This document shows positions 33,261 to 42,255 of a stretch of 49,416 bases of DNA, one piece after another. Numbering within the stretch: the stretch's first letter is position 1; each line of letters starts with the position of its first letter. This stretch comes from Bacteroidales bacterium UBA1192 (GTDB lineage: Bacteria; Bacteroidota; Bacteroidia; Bacteroidales; Bacteroidaceae). The notes beneath the pieces are model-generated. The model ran no database searches, was not told the origin of the DNA, and worked only from the letters and a program-made list of their open reading frames with translations. The position numbers were made by a program, and so were the translations under genes. Location: the NCBI GenBank assembly GCA_002310175.1, contig DBYG01000052.1, forward strand, positions 1 to 49,416, read 5' to 3'.

Positions 33261-35216
33261 TCAGTTAATTAGGTTTTCGGCCACAATCTCAGCGACATCC
33301 CTGACAGGATAGTCGTTTGTGGCATGCTGGAACGCTTTCTTACACATGGGGCAGGCCGTTGCAATGGCATCGACCGGCTTGCTTGTAAGATTCTCAAGCG
33401 ATGCGTTCCTTATCTTAGTCTGCTCCTCAATGCTGAGTTTCGTATCACCCAGATTGAATCCGCAGCAGACACTCTTTTCTCGCTGGTAACGGGTTTTCTG
33501 AAGGTTGGTCACGGCACTGAGCACGTTGCGCGGTTCATCATAGATGCCGCATCCGCGTCCCAGTTCACACGGGTCATGGTAAGAGACCTTGCGGTCATCA
33601 TGACGGACCTTGATACGTCCCTGCCTGATGAGCATATCTATATACTCGGTATGGTGAATGACGGGTATATTGAGGTCATACTCCTTCTTGAACGACTGGT
33701 AGCAGATAGGACAGGAGGTAACCAGCATCGTGGCTCCAGACTTAGCTATCAGGTCCGTGTTCTTACGGCGCAGTTCGGCTGCCTGGTTGACAAAGCCCTG
33801 CTGCTGGAGCGGACGGCCGCAGCATATAGTGGCCAACTTGTCCATATACCAGTATTTCTGGCCGGCAGCGGTGAATATGCGTTCCATAGACTCCGTTATA
33901 CCTGGGGTCAGGTGTGACATGCATCCGCCAAAATATGCCACGCGGCCGATGGCGTTGAACGGAGTTTGTTTCTTCTCAAGATACTGGTAGTTGCCGGTAG
34001 TATCGATGGCTCCCTTATCCCTGGTCTGACGTCGCAATGAGCTCAGGTCTATTCCTACAGGGCAGTCAACTGTGCATCGGTCACACATAAGGCAGTTGTC
34101 GGCAATCATCTTGAGACGGCTGCCTCGTTCCTGATTGCGGAGGCTGCGGATAAGATAGACGGATTGTATCTCGTGGTTTTCAAGCACACGATCTATAGGA
34201 CAACCCGATATGCAGACACCGCAACGAGAACAGGCATTCAGTTCAAAATATGTATAGCCTGTCTTGCCGGTCTCCTCGGTCACTCCTATCTTACGGAACC
34301 AGATAAGGAGCAACTCTGTAAAGATATGCATGTATCGGGTGAAAGGCATGGTCACGAAGAATACCCCCAGCATCAGGGAATAGAGCATCCAAAGCGATGT
34401 TTCCATACCGCGTACTATCATTGGGTCAAACAGATTGCCTACCGTCTGAGTAAAGAATCCTCCGTTGCCGTAAAGGCATGCAGTTACAGATTCGGCAAGC
34501 AGACGCATTGGGAATATCATCCACAGTGAGAACTTGGAGAACCTGTCCACTATGGTATGCTTGGTGGTGCGCCGCATTCCCAGAACCTTAGACCAGAATA
34601 TCTTGATGATAGCCATCGTTAGGCCCAGAAAAACATACAGCAGCAGAGCATCCATGAGATTGGAGTAAGCCTTGTGCTGACGGAAAGATGCCGGTGCCTT
34701 GTGAACGAAATAACGGTAGAAAATACCGACGTAGAAAGGACGGTGATAATGGATTCGTGCCATACCGTCTTCCGTTTCGACACGGTAACGGCGCTGGTTG
34801 AGGTATTCGGGATCCTTGTCCTCGCCGGTGTTGTATATATGCCAACCTATCTGCTGCTCCAGCTCATGTATAGCCTGGATAGACTGCTCGTGCTGCATGG
34901 TGTAGAAAGCGTCACGACTCTCTATTGCTCCCACGACTATCAGCAGAAACCACCCTAAAGCATATGCCTGATGCATAATGCCTAACAGCAGATTCTTCTT
35001 GAGAATGCGCACATGAAGCAATCCCTCACGTATCATCTCCCATATGGCAGGGATAATCTTCCATGAGTACCAGTTGCTGCGTATCACCTTGCGCTGCTCG
35101 GGACTGAACTTCCGTATCCAGCGTATGTACTTGTAGATTATTATTGCAAAAAGCAGTACCGTACCGATAAGGAACGGTATTACGAAATCATTATAGGGAT
35201 ATGCGTGTATCTTCAT
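33261..35216 (-). CDS. Membrane HdrE/HdrD-like fusion protein
   Basis: 651 aa. The first 320 residues hold about five to six membrane helices (FVIPFLIGTVLLFAIIIY, LGWFLLIVVGAIE, LLLYVFLGLTMAIIKIF, LYSLMLGVFFVTMPFTRY) with a periplasmic loop, like the NarI/HdrE cytochrome b type of subunit. Two [4Fe-4S] ferredoxin motifs follow (CSRCGVCISGCP, CLMCDRCTVDCP), then two full CCG domains (FGGCMSH/ICCGRP/TSCPIC and YHDPCELGR/VCCGFN/TACPMC). This is the order of HmeD/DsrK-type proteins fused to their membrane partner. It should pass electrons between the quinone pool and a cytoplasmic thiol/disulfide site. Gaps of 9 and 8 bases to its neighbours place it in the operon core. Confidence 0.85.
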   Translation of the reverse strand: MKIHAYPYNDFVIPFLIGTVLLFAIIIYKYIRWIRKFSPEQRKVIRSNWYSWKIIPAIWEMIREGLLHVRILKKNLLLGIMHQAYALGWFLLIVVGAIESRDAFYTMQHEQSIQAIHELEQQIGWHIYNTGEDKDPEYLNQRRYRVETEDGMARIHYHRPFYVGIFYRYFVHKAPASFRQHKAYSNLMDALLLYVFLGLTMAIIKIFWSKVLGMRRTTKHTIVDRFSKFSLWMIFPMRLLAESVTACLYGNGGFFTQTVGNLFDPMIVRGMETSLWMLYSLMLGVFFVTMPFTRYMHIFTELLLIWFRKIGVTEETGKTGYTYFELNACSRCGVCISGCPIDRVLENHEIQSVYLIRSLRNQERGSRLKMIADNCLMCDRCTVDCPVGIDLSSLRRQTRDKGAIDTTGNYQYLEKKQTPFNAIGRVAYFGGCMSHLTPGITESMERIFTAAGQKYWYMDKLATICCGRPLQQQGFVNQAAELRRKNTDLIAKSGATMLVTSCPICYQSFKKEYDLNIPVIHHTEYIDMLIRQGRIKVRHDDRKVSYHDPCELGRGCGIYDEPRNVLSAVTNLQKTRYQREKSVCCGFNLGDTKLSIEEQTKIRNASLENLTSKPVDAIATACPMCKKAFQHATNDYPVRDVAEIVAENLIN

Positions 35217-35225
35217 CCTGTCTTA

Positions 35226-35558
35226 CTACTTAGTTTCGTCAAGAATCTGACGCATATTGATAATAACAGACCTGAGGTTTACCCCACGTGGGCATACCAG
35301 AGTACATTTCCCGCACAACATGCATTTGCGCAACTCATCGGTCAGTCCGTCATATTCACCACGACGGAAAGAGGTGTGTATGCGGCGTATGCTGAATTCG
35401 GTAAACTGTCGTGCCGAACAGGTGGCACTGCAGCATCCGCACTGGAAACAGCGTTTGAATGATGGCTCGCGGTTCAGCAGCTGATGGTACCTTTCAAGTG
35501 ATACCTTGTCCATGTTCTCCGAACGTGGAGTCTTGATAGCAAAACCGAACTTATTCAT
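35226..35558 (-). CDS. HdrC-like 2[4Fe-4S] protein (short)
   Basis: 110 aa with two ferredoxin motifs, CFQCGCCSATCSA (about 37-49) and CMLCGKCTLVCPRG (about 79-92), the mark of HdrC, the electron wire between HdrA and HdrB. The second-cluster cysteine spacing is canonical; in the first the usual Pro after the last Cys is replaced by Ser. It overlaps the end of the upstream hdrC-like gene by 8 bases, a sign of translational coupling. Confidence 0.85.
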   Translation of the reverse strand: MNKFGFAIKTPRSENMDKVSLERYHQLLNREPSFKRCFQCGCCSATCSARQFTEFSIRRIHTSFRRGEYDGLTDELRKCMLCGKCTLVCPRGVNLRSVIINMRQILDETK

Positions 35559-36168
35559 TGTGCGGGCCGTTTAATATGTTGTCATGGAAATCCATTCCTC
35601 CGGTAACCTTGAAGATATTGCGCAGCTCCTCCATGGTCTCAGGTGATATCTCGCGCAATGCACCCGCACCCTTTCCGTGGTAGTTGGCTCCGAACTTGGG
35701 CGATACAGCCTTGATGTTCTTGATGTACCACTCCCAAACAGGGCCCTGTTCGGGATGCTTCTCAGGGAAAACCACGTCGGGATGTACGCAATAACCTATG
35801 TTAAGGATGTTGTCGCCTATGACACCCATCAGGTCAACTTGCTGACGTCCCATGTAACTTTCCTTATAATAACCCATATCCTGTGAAACCTTGCGCAGTA
35901 TATTTATGACTGCTCCCGGTATATTGCCACGTGGACAGCGGGGTTTGCAAGACATACACTGTCCGCAGAACCATATAGTATCGGAACGCAGCAGTTTCTC
36001 AACCTGTTCCTCATCACCTCGCTGTACAGTATCGCATATACGGCGCGGGTCATAGTCATAGAACTCTGCAGCCGGACAGATAGCGGTGCAGATACCGCAG
36101 TTCATACAAGCTTTGAGCGAGTCTTCATAACGGACATCGGACTTGATGATATCAATAAGATTTCCCAT
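35551..36168 (-). CDS. HdrC-like 2[4Fe-4S] protein (long)
   Basis: 205 aa. Two ferredoxin motifs lie in the first 85 residues: CMNCGICTAICPAA and CGQCMSCKPRCPRG. The block FYDYDPRRICDTVQRGD between them is typical of HdrC. The remaining 110 residues (KESYMGRQQVDLMGVIGDNIL ... TGGMDFHDNIL) have no cysteine pattern and may be a docking region. Having two HdrC proteins in one operon suggests two electron routes, one to HdrB and one to the membrane subunit. It starts 2 bases after the VOC gene. Confidence 0.85.
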   Translation of the reverse strand: MGNLIDIIKSDVRYEDSLKACMNCGICTAICPAAEFYDYDPRRICDTVQRGDEEQVEKLLRSDTIWFCGQCMSCKPRCPRGNIPGAVINILRKVSQDMGYYKESYMGRQQVDLMGVIGDNILNIGYCVHPDVVFPEKHPEQGPVWEWYIKNIKAVSPKFGANYHGKGAGALREISPETMEELRNIFKVTGGMDFHDNILNGPHNE

Positions 36169-36170
36169 CG

Positions 36171-37250
36171 TTATTTGTCAAACTTCTTGCGATTCATCTT
36201 CATGGCACGGAACAACAGCTTGGAGAGCGGTTTCTCGCGGTTGCGGTATAGCAGGTTTATGTACCAGCCCAGTTTCTTGGCTACCGATATGCGATAGGTC
36301 TCCACGAACTCAATCAGCGAGCCGTCCTGATCCTCAATGTATGTAAACCGCCCTGATGCGTCACCCATGCTGAACTGCTTGCCGTCTGGACAGCTGTCAA
36401 CGGTAAAGGGATAACCGTGGTCAGCACACCACTTGCCCAGTGCGTCCATATTTGTCACGTCAAAGCAAATCTGGATGAATCCGGGGTCACCCCAGTAACG
36501 GCCCTCAAATATCTTGCGGGGCTCGCGGTCACGGGCCTGTACCAGTTCAATGTATCCGGTGGGGAAAATTGGGGAGAATGCGCCTTTGTTAGGATTAGGG
36601 CACTTGAGCAGAGTGCGGCGGAACTCGCCGTCACCGCCTGCCAAAGGCTTTAGATCATCAAAGTGACCGTATTCATTATAGATAACCTTATTGTATCCCA
36701 GGATATCGGAATAGACAGTGCGGGCCTTGTCCATATCGGTCACACCTATCATACAGCCTATCATTCCTCCAAACTCCTTACCCTCATCCAGCAACAAGTA
36801 ATCATCCTGCACCGCCTGGAACCAGTTGCCCTCCGGGTCTGTGATATAGAATGTCTTTGAGCCATCGGGAGCGGTAACAATGGGACTAACCTTGTCCCAA
36901 AGCCCGGATGCATACTTGTGGGCTCTCTCTGTGTTACGGCACTTGACCTTGGCGCAGAAAATGCCCAGGTCTCCTACCTGTATCTGGAAACTAACCGGTT
37001 TGGGCTTACGCTCGGAGTACTGCCATATCTCAAATCCGCCACCGCCCTGAAGGCTTACGGCAATTGCAGCATGACGCTTGCGCGGATGACCGCCCGTATA
37101 AGGAAGCATACGCTCTGCCACGGTGTCATCCTCAAGCACACGTATATCTACTCCAAACATCTTAATGAACCATTTCCATGAGTCATAGACAGATGTGGTA
37201 CCTACTCCTATCTGCTGTATTCCGGTTATAAAGAAACTGTCTTTATCCAT
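36171..37250 (-). CDS. Double VOC-domain (glyoxalase/dioxygenase-like) protein
   Basis: 359 aa with two VOC (vicinal oxygen chelate) domains: the first at about 8-150 (GIQQIGVGTTSVYDSWKWF ... FYITDPEGNWFQAVQ) and the second at about 160-315 (GCMIGVTDMDKARTVYSDIL ... TYIEDQDGSLIEFVET). Metal ligands of the family (Q/H at the first strand and E at the last) fit at QIG and IEFVE. VOC enzymes include glyoxalase I, extradiol dioxygenases, epimerases and 4-hydroxyphenylpyruvate dioxygenase. The C-terminus is basic (YINLLYRNREKPLSKLLFRAMKMNRKKF) and may sit on the membrane. It is the first gene of the Hdr operon, so it probably makes or uses the substrate of the complex. A weak promoter (ATTG-N20-TAATATTG) is read on the minus strand near 37270-37305. 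Confidence 0.75.
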   Translation of the reverse strand: MDKDSFFITGIQQIGVGTTSVYDSWKWFIKMFGVDIRVLEDDTVAERMLPYTGGHPRKRHAAIAVSLQGGGGFEIWQYSERKPKPVSFQIQVGDLGIFCAKVKCRNTERAHKYASGLWDKVSPIVTAPDGSKTFYITDPEGNWFQAVQDDYLLLDEGKEFGGMIGCMIGVTDMDKARTVYSDILGYNKVIYNEYGHFDDLKPLAGGDGEFRRTLLKCPNPNKGAFSPIFPTGYIELVQARDREPRKIFEGRYWGDPGFIQICFDVTNMDALGKWCADHGYPFTVDSCPDGKQFSMGDASGRFTYIEDQDGSLIEFVETYRISVAKKLGWYINLLYRNREKPLSKLLFRAMKMNRKKFDK

Positions 37251-37411
37251 AAACTTCAGTTTTGCCTATTAAAATGCAATATTAGTCAAAATCCATGGTA
37301 TGTGCAATCCGTGAAGGCTCAAAAAGCATCCACAGTACAAAAAAACGCCATAACAATTCATTATATTCCGCAAATATGATTACTTTCGCACATCACAAAC
37401 AACCAAACGCA

Positions 37412-37630
37412 ATGAAACTTTATCCGCTTTTATTTGGAGGAATAGGGACCACAGAGGTAATACTTATAGTTCTTGTCATCCTTTTGCTGTTCGGTGCCAA
37501 ACGCATCCCCGAACTAATGAAGAGCATGGGCAAGGGAGTCAAGAACTTCAAGGAGGGCATGAAGGAGGTTGAGAAAGAAATCAATGCTACCGATGACTCC
37601 GCAAAGGACTCTGAGCCCGAATCCAAATAA
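37412..37630 (+). CDS. tatA: Sec-independent translocase TatA/E
   Basis: 72 aa from the ATG at 37412; a longer frame from 37295 has no match. The short N-terminus and single membrane helix (IGTTEVILIVLVILLLFGAKRIPELMKSMGKG) followed by an amphipathic helix and an acidic tail (EVEKEINATDDSAKDSEPESK) are those of TatA. TatA builds the pore that carries folded, often cofactor-bearing proteins with twin-arginine signals. A -7-like TACTTTCG lies at 37381-37388. The stop overlaps the tatC ATG by one base. Confidence 0.9.
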   Translation: MKLYPLLFGGIGTTEVILIVLVILLLFGAKRIPELMKSMGKGVKNFKEGMKEVEKEINATDDSAKDSEPESK

Positions 37631-38406
37631 TGGGCACCGATGAGAAACCTATGACATTTTGGGATCACCTTGAAGTTCTTCGAGGTGTTCTTTTTCGTAT
37701 TCTGGCCGTCGCCACCGTTGGTTTCATAGCCGCATTCTGTTTCAAGGAACCGCTGTTTAAACTAATACTTGCCCCCAGCAGTCCGGATTTTATATTGTAC
37801 CGTTGGATATCATCCATTGTAACTCTTTTTGGCTTCAATTCCACAGGACTACAGGATTTCAACGTGAATCTTTTCAGCACCACACTGACAGCCCAGTTCA
37901 TGATACACATGAAGATGGCATTCTACATAAGCCTGATTGTAATCCTTCCATACATTCTATACCTGCTGTTCGGATTCATCGCACCCGCCTTGCACACCGA
38001 CGAGCGACGCAGCACCACCCGTGTAGTAATATGGTCTTATATACTCTTCATGACCGGAATAGTTCTGGATTACCTTATCATATTCCCTCTGGCTTTCAGG
38101 TTTTTGGGAACCTACCAGGTAAGCCCTGACATTCCGAACATCATAACCCTGGAATCCTATACCAACCTGCTGATTACACTTACCTTGCTCATGGGCATAC
38201 TCTTTGAACTACCCATCCTGGCATGGTTCCTAGGCAAATTAGGCCTGATTGACTCCGCCTTCATGAAAAAGTACCGCCGCCATGCAATAGTTGTAATACT
38301 AATCATAGCGGCGGTTATAACGCCTACAACGGATATCTTCACGCTAACTATCGTTACACTTCCTATTTACTTGCTCTACGAGGTAAGTATCGGCATTATT
38401 ACTTAA
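37630..38406 (+). CDS. tatC: Sec-independent translocase TatC
   Basis: 258 aa with six membrane helices. The N-terminal FWDHLEVLRGVLFRI, including the E and R that bind the twin-arginine signal, and the first periplasmic loop plus FMIHMKMAFYISLIVILPYILY are TatC hallmarks, as is GILFELPILAWFLGKLGLI. No tatB is present, as is common in Bacteroidota where TatA covers both roles. The 3' end overlaps the convergent GH43 gene by 8 bases. Confidence 0.93.
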   Translation: MGTDEKPMTFWDHLEVLRGVLFRILAVATVGFIAAFCFKEPLFKLILAPSSPDFILYRWISSIVTLFGFNSTGLQDFNVNLFSTTLTAQFMIHMKMAFYISLIVILPYILYLLFGFIAPALHTDERRSTTRVVIWSYILFMTGIVLDYLIIFPLAFRFLGTYQVSPDIPNIITLESYTNLLITLTLLMGILFELPILAWFLGKLGLIDSAFMKKYRRHAIVVILIIAAVITPTTDIFTLTIVTLPIYLLYEVSIGIIT

Positions 38407-41113
38407 AACGCCACCAGTCAAAGTAAAACAGGTCTTTTCCAACTCCAGTAAAGACCAGATATAGATCATGGATGCCTTTGATACGACCTTTGATCTTTTC
38501 GGTGAAGACTTTGAACTCATTTGTTCCTCCTGTAGGTGAAATAGGTATTACGGCTACTGCCGGACTCTCCTTGCTGTCCAGATGAATCTCTATACAGCCA
38601 ATTCCTTCCGACCCTACTGATGCCATGAATTTCTTGGCTCCTTTACGCCCGAAATCCACACCGCGCAAAAGAATATACTCTCCATTATCAATGTCATGGA
38701 CATACATATTGTTGTAATTGACAGTATTCTTCAAATCACGCAAATCATCAGATGCAAGTGAAGCGCTCTCTTCCATCCTGGAGGTCTTCAGTCCGTAGCC
38801 CCAAGCCATAGTCTCGGCTTCAACACGTTCATTCATGTTCCTGCCATACGGATCGAATGGCTTTATCTGCTCCACCACGTTGTCAAGGAAATAGGGGACC
38901 TCCTGAATAGTACCGTCAGGATTATAGTGCATCTCAGCGAGTGACACCGAACGCTGCTCAGCATGTGCGAATGTCTTGAGATGCATTATGTCATAGTTAA
39001 GACCGAACACATAACTCTTACCTTTGTAATCGATGATACCGGGATGGTTCCCACGGGTACGTACAGTGTGATCCATAATATGTCCCTTATATTCCCACGG
39101 GCCCTCTGGACCTTCACTCATTGCATAACCTATACCTTCAGGACAGCATGTTGATGCAAAAGCCATGTAATAATTACCGCCATGTTTCCAGAACCAGGGT
39201 CCTTCCTGATAATCTTCAATCTTTGGATGTTTGACAATAGGACCTGCAAGTGAAATCATGTCCTTACCCAACTTTACTGAATAAAGGTTGGGGTTACCCC
39301 AGTACATATAAGCCTGACCATCATCGTCAATCCAAACCGTAGGATCAATGTCATCCCAGTGTTCCCTCTGCCATACCAATGGTTCACCCAACGGATCATG
39401 GAAGGGGCCGTATGGAGAGTCGGACATAAGCACACCTATTCCATGCCCATGTATAGGACAGTACATGTAATATGCGCCGTTGGCCTCTATCACCTGCTCG
39501 GCCCACGCTCCGTTCTTTCCGTCATAGTACTTGAAGTCATCAAGCGATGCCACAGCACCGTGATCCTGCCAGTTTACCATATCATCCGATGTATATAGCA
39601 GCCAGTCAAACATCTGGAAGCCACGCGCACCATCCTCATCATGGGTAGTATATAGGAACACTTTACCATCTATAACCACAGGGGCGGGATCAGCGGTGAA
39701 ACGGGTCTGAACAACAGGCATGTTGGCATGTGAGTTGAACTGCCACCAGTCAAGAGTGAACGGTTTTTCGGTCTCACAGTTGAATTTGAGATAAACGTCA
39801 TGCACACCGGTTACTTTCGTATCGATAAGATAGGTGAATGCGGCAGTACGGAATCCTGCATTATCGGTATTGACCGGAACCTTGCAGAATGGCTCTCCCT
39901 CCATATTGTCGGTGTAGAACTCTATGGTTCCCTTACCTTTTTGTTCACCGACCACCACCACGACGGCTTTCTGACCACAGTCCTTGAAATCCACGGAACG
40001 GACGCGGATCCAGTCGCCATCATCGATATCGGTCACGAAATGGTCACGGCCGGCTCGACGATCAACCTTGAGTCCACGTGATTCGGCCTGAGTTTCAGCC
40101 TCGACACGCTTGTATGGATCAAGGTTTTTAACAGGAGTCACTACACCCTCCTTTGTAAACGACATGAAGGGGAAAGTCCCGTCCTCGTTCCATTTGAACT
40201 CCTCAACACAGGCCGAACGGTTGTAGCCGCCCCCACCCGGCAGTCCGCCGTTGTGGTAAAACATAAAATCACGACCCTTGAAGGTTATATTTCCACCGTG
40301 TATTGTGAAACTGTTCTGCGCCTCGTCCATTATACGGCCACGATATGTCCAAGGTCCATTGATAGTGGGGGCTGTAGAGTATGCCATGTGCTCTGGCACA
40401 CCACCTGCGGGATATGATATGTAATATGTGCCGTTACGTTTCATCACCCAAGGCCCTTCTTCATACTGGGTCATCATTTCGTTCTGTCCCTTGGCCCAGT
40501 TCATCTTGGACTGCAGCTCGCCAAAACATTTGGGATCATGGTAGCCGGGAACCTCCTGCCAGCCGTTCTTGAATGACACCATGTCATCATTCAGCTCTCC
40601 ATACCACAAGCCCTTATTACCCCAGAACAGATATGCACGACCGTCATCATCCACGAACACAGTCGGGTCAATGAACCCGAATCCTTCGGCCAACGGACCG
40701 CCTATGGCATCAGTCCACGGCCCCTGCGGGTCATCGGCCACAGCTACAGCCAGGGCATCGCCGCCCGTAGCCTTGTTGCAGCAGACATACCAGTACCACT
40801 TGCCGTTACGCTCTACACCCTGGCATGCCCAGGCTCTCTGTCCCTGACGGGCCCATTTGAAGGTGGCGGTGCTGACCTGGGTACCCAGATAGGTCCAGTT
40901 GACCATATCCTCGGTGCTGAACAGCATCCAGTCTTTCATGTTGAAGTCACGGTTGCGGCCGTCCTCATCATGGTCGGTGAATAGATAGACCTTGTCACCA
41001 TGTACGAACGGTGCAGGATCAGGCGTAAACACTGTGCTGATTATCGGATTTTGTGCACTCAAACAAAGTGAAAAACCCATTACAGCTACGAATAAAAATG
41101 ATTTTTTAGTCAT
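38399..41113 (-). CDS. Tandem GH43-CBM6-GH43-CBM6 secreted enzyme
   Basis: 904 aa from the ATG at 41113 (signal peptide MTKKSFLFVAVMGFSLCLSAQ). Two GH43 five-bladed domains are each followed by a CBM6 module. Domain 1 starts with FTPDPAPFVHGDKVYLFTDHDEDG and has FIDPTVFVDDDG and YEEGPWVMKRNG; domain 2 starts FTADPAPVVIDGKVFLYTTHDEDG and has DIDPTVWIDDDG and YQEGPWFWKHGG. All three acidic catalytic positions are present in both. The CBM6 modules end in the matching FTLDWWQFN and FYFDWWRF. This is an internal duplication. The likely substrates are xylan or arabinan side chains. It starts 13 bases after the Maf gene and is the last gene of that operon. Confidence 0.88.
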   Translation of the reverse strand: MTKKSFLFVAVMGFSLCLSAQNPIISTVFTPDPAPFVHGDKVYLFTDHDEDGRNRDFNMKDWMLFSTEDMVNWTYLGTQVSTATFKWARQGQRAWACQGVERNGKWYWYVCCNKATGGDALAVAVADDPQGPWTDAIGGPLAEGFGFIDPTVFVDDDGRAYLFWGNKGLWYGELNDDMVSFKNGWQEVPGYHDPKCFGELQSKMNWAKGQNEMMTQYEEGPWVMKRNGTYYISYPAGGVPEHMAYSTAPTINGPWTYRGRIMDEAQNSFTIHGGNITFKGRDFMFYHNGGLPGGGGYNRSACVEEFKWNEDGTFPFMSFTKEGVVTPVKNLDPYKRVEAETQAESRGLKVDRRAGRDHFVTDIDDGDWIRVRSVDFKDCGQKAVVVVVGEQKGKGTIEFYTDNMEGEPFCKVPVNTDNAGFRTAAFTYLIDTKVTGVHDVYLKFNCETEKPFTLDWWQFNSHANMPVVQTRFTADPAPVVIDGKVFLYTTHDEDGARGFQMFDWLLYTSDDMVNWQDHGAVASLDDFKYYDGKNGAWAEQVIEANGAYYMYCPIHGHGIGVLMSDSPYGPFHDPLGEPLVWQREHWDDIDPTVWIDDDGQAYMYWGNPNLYSVKLGKDMISLAGPIVKHPKIEDYQEGPWFWKHGGNYYMAFASTCCPEGIGYAMSEGPEGPWEYKGHIMDHTVRTRGNHPGIIDYKGKSYVFGLNYDIMHLKTFAHAEQRSVSLAEMHYNPDGTIQEVPYFLDNVVEQIKPFDPYGRNMNERVEAETMAWGYGLKTSRMEESASLASDDLRDLKNTVNYNNMYVHDIDNGEYILLRGVDFGRKGAKKFMASVGSEGIGCIEIHLDSKESPAVAVIPISPTGGTNEFKVFTEKIKGRIKGIHDLYLVFTGVGKDLFYFDWWRFK

Positions 41114-41126
41114 ATCGGTTAGTTTA

Positions 41127-41726
41127 TCAATTAATTGTCTTCTCAACAAAAAGCATTAGTTCTCGGTAAAGTCTCTGTACCGGCAGCCCCACGACATTGA
41201 AGTAACTTCCCTGAATGGACTCCACCCCCACATAACCTATCCATTCCTGGATACCGTATGCACCGGCTTTATCCATTGGCAGATAATTTTTCACGTAGTA
41301 ATCTATCTCTTCCTCACTCAGCCGGCAGAACCTGACCTTTGTAGTAACAGCAAAACTGTGCTCCATTCTTGAAGTCAGAAAAGTCACACCTGTAATAACC
41401 TCATGTTCACGACCGGACAACATCCTCAACATCTGTCTGGCGTCAGACTCATCCGACGGCTTGCCTAACACCTTACCATCCACGCAGACTATTGTGTCCG
41501 CGGTTATTACCAGTTCATCAGGGGCTATTGCGAGTTTGTATCGGTCAGCCTTTCTGAGTGAAATGAATAACGGTATATCCTCTCCTTTAAGATTCTCCGG
41601 CCAAGACTCGTCAATACCCTCCATAACCCTGACTGTGAAATCCAGTCCCAAACCGGCCAACAATTCCCTACGGCGTGGAGAGTTGGATGCCAGAATTATC
41701 TTATAAGGTATATCTCTCAACATCAT
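41127..41726 (-). CDS. maf: Maf-family nucleotide pyrophosphatase
   Basis: 199 aa from the ATG at 41726. The Maf signature IILASNSPRRRELL opens the chain, followed by the catalytic VITADTIVCVDGKVLGKP and the closing YGIQEWIGYVGVESIQGSYFNVVGLP. Maf proteins hydrolyse non-canonical or modified NTPs to NMP and PPi, and dTTP/UTP in some branches. It follows the KdsC-like gene by 10 bases, an order common in Bacteroidales. Confidence 0.92.
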   Translation of the reverse strand: MMLRDIPYKIILASNSPRRRELLAGLGLDFTVRVMEGIDESWPENLKGEDIPLFISLRKADRYKLAIAPDELVITADTIVCVDGKVLGKPSDESDARQMLRMLSGREHEVITGVTFLTSRMEHSFAVTTKVRFCRLSEEEIDYYVKNYLPMDKAGAYGIQEWIGYVGVESIQGSYFNVVGLPVQRLYRELMLFVEKTIN

Positions 41727-41736
41727 CAATTTATTT

Positions 41737-42255
41737 TTACCATCCGAATGCGTGTTCGTCCTTCATCCATTTACCTTGTACCTTAAGGACCTGTTCAACT
41801 ACGTCACGAACGCAACCCTCACCACCCTTATACGGTGAAACATAAAGGCAAATCGACTGTATCTCAGGACAGGCATCGACAGGACAGCAGGGCAGCCCGC
41901 ACAACTTCATGACCTGCCAATCAGGAATGTCATCACCCATATACAGAATCTCCTCTGACTTGAGATCATATTTGCTGACAAAATGGTTGAAATCATTCAT
42001 TTTAACACTTGATGCTATATATACATCCTTGATACCAAGTCCTTCATAGCGCCAACGAACCGACTCCACACGTGCACCGGTTATAATGCACAGATTAAGG
42101 CCGGTCTTGACGGCAAGCTGCATGGCATAGCCGTCCTTGACATTCACTGTACGTATCGGGTCTCCCTCGGATGAAAGGTTCATTATTGGTTTGCTGAGAA
42201 CTCCGTCGACATCGAATATCAGAGCCCTAAGTTTGGTAAGGTCATAGTTTATCAT
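41737..42255 (-). CDS. kdsC: KdsC-type HAD phosphatase
   Basis: 172 aa, the usual length for KDO 8-phosphate phosphatase. The HAD motifs are FDVDGVLS (nucleophile and acid/base Asp), IITGA (motif II), and ILYMGDDIPDW (motif IV). The cap-less C1/C0 layout and NVKDGYAM match KdsC, which removes phosphate from KDO-8-P in lipopolysaccharide core synthesis. It overlaps the DUF2520 gene by 14 bases. Confidence 0.88.
   Translation of the reverse strand: MINYDLTKLRALIFDVDGVLSKPIMNLSSEGDPIRTVNVKDGYAMQLAVKTGLNLCIITGARVESVRWRYEGLGIKDVYIASSVKMNDFNHFVSKYDLKSEEILYMGDDIPDWQVMKLCGLPCCPVDACPEIQSICLYVSPYKGGEGCVRDVVEQVLKVQGKWMKDEHAFGW

Noticed and set aside
31160..36168. Methanogenic heterodisulfide reductase by acquisition from archaea
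   Set aside because: Hdr-like sets are known in many bacteria, base use is like the neighbours, and no other methanogenesis gene is present.
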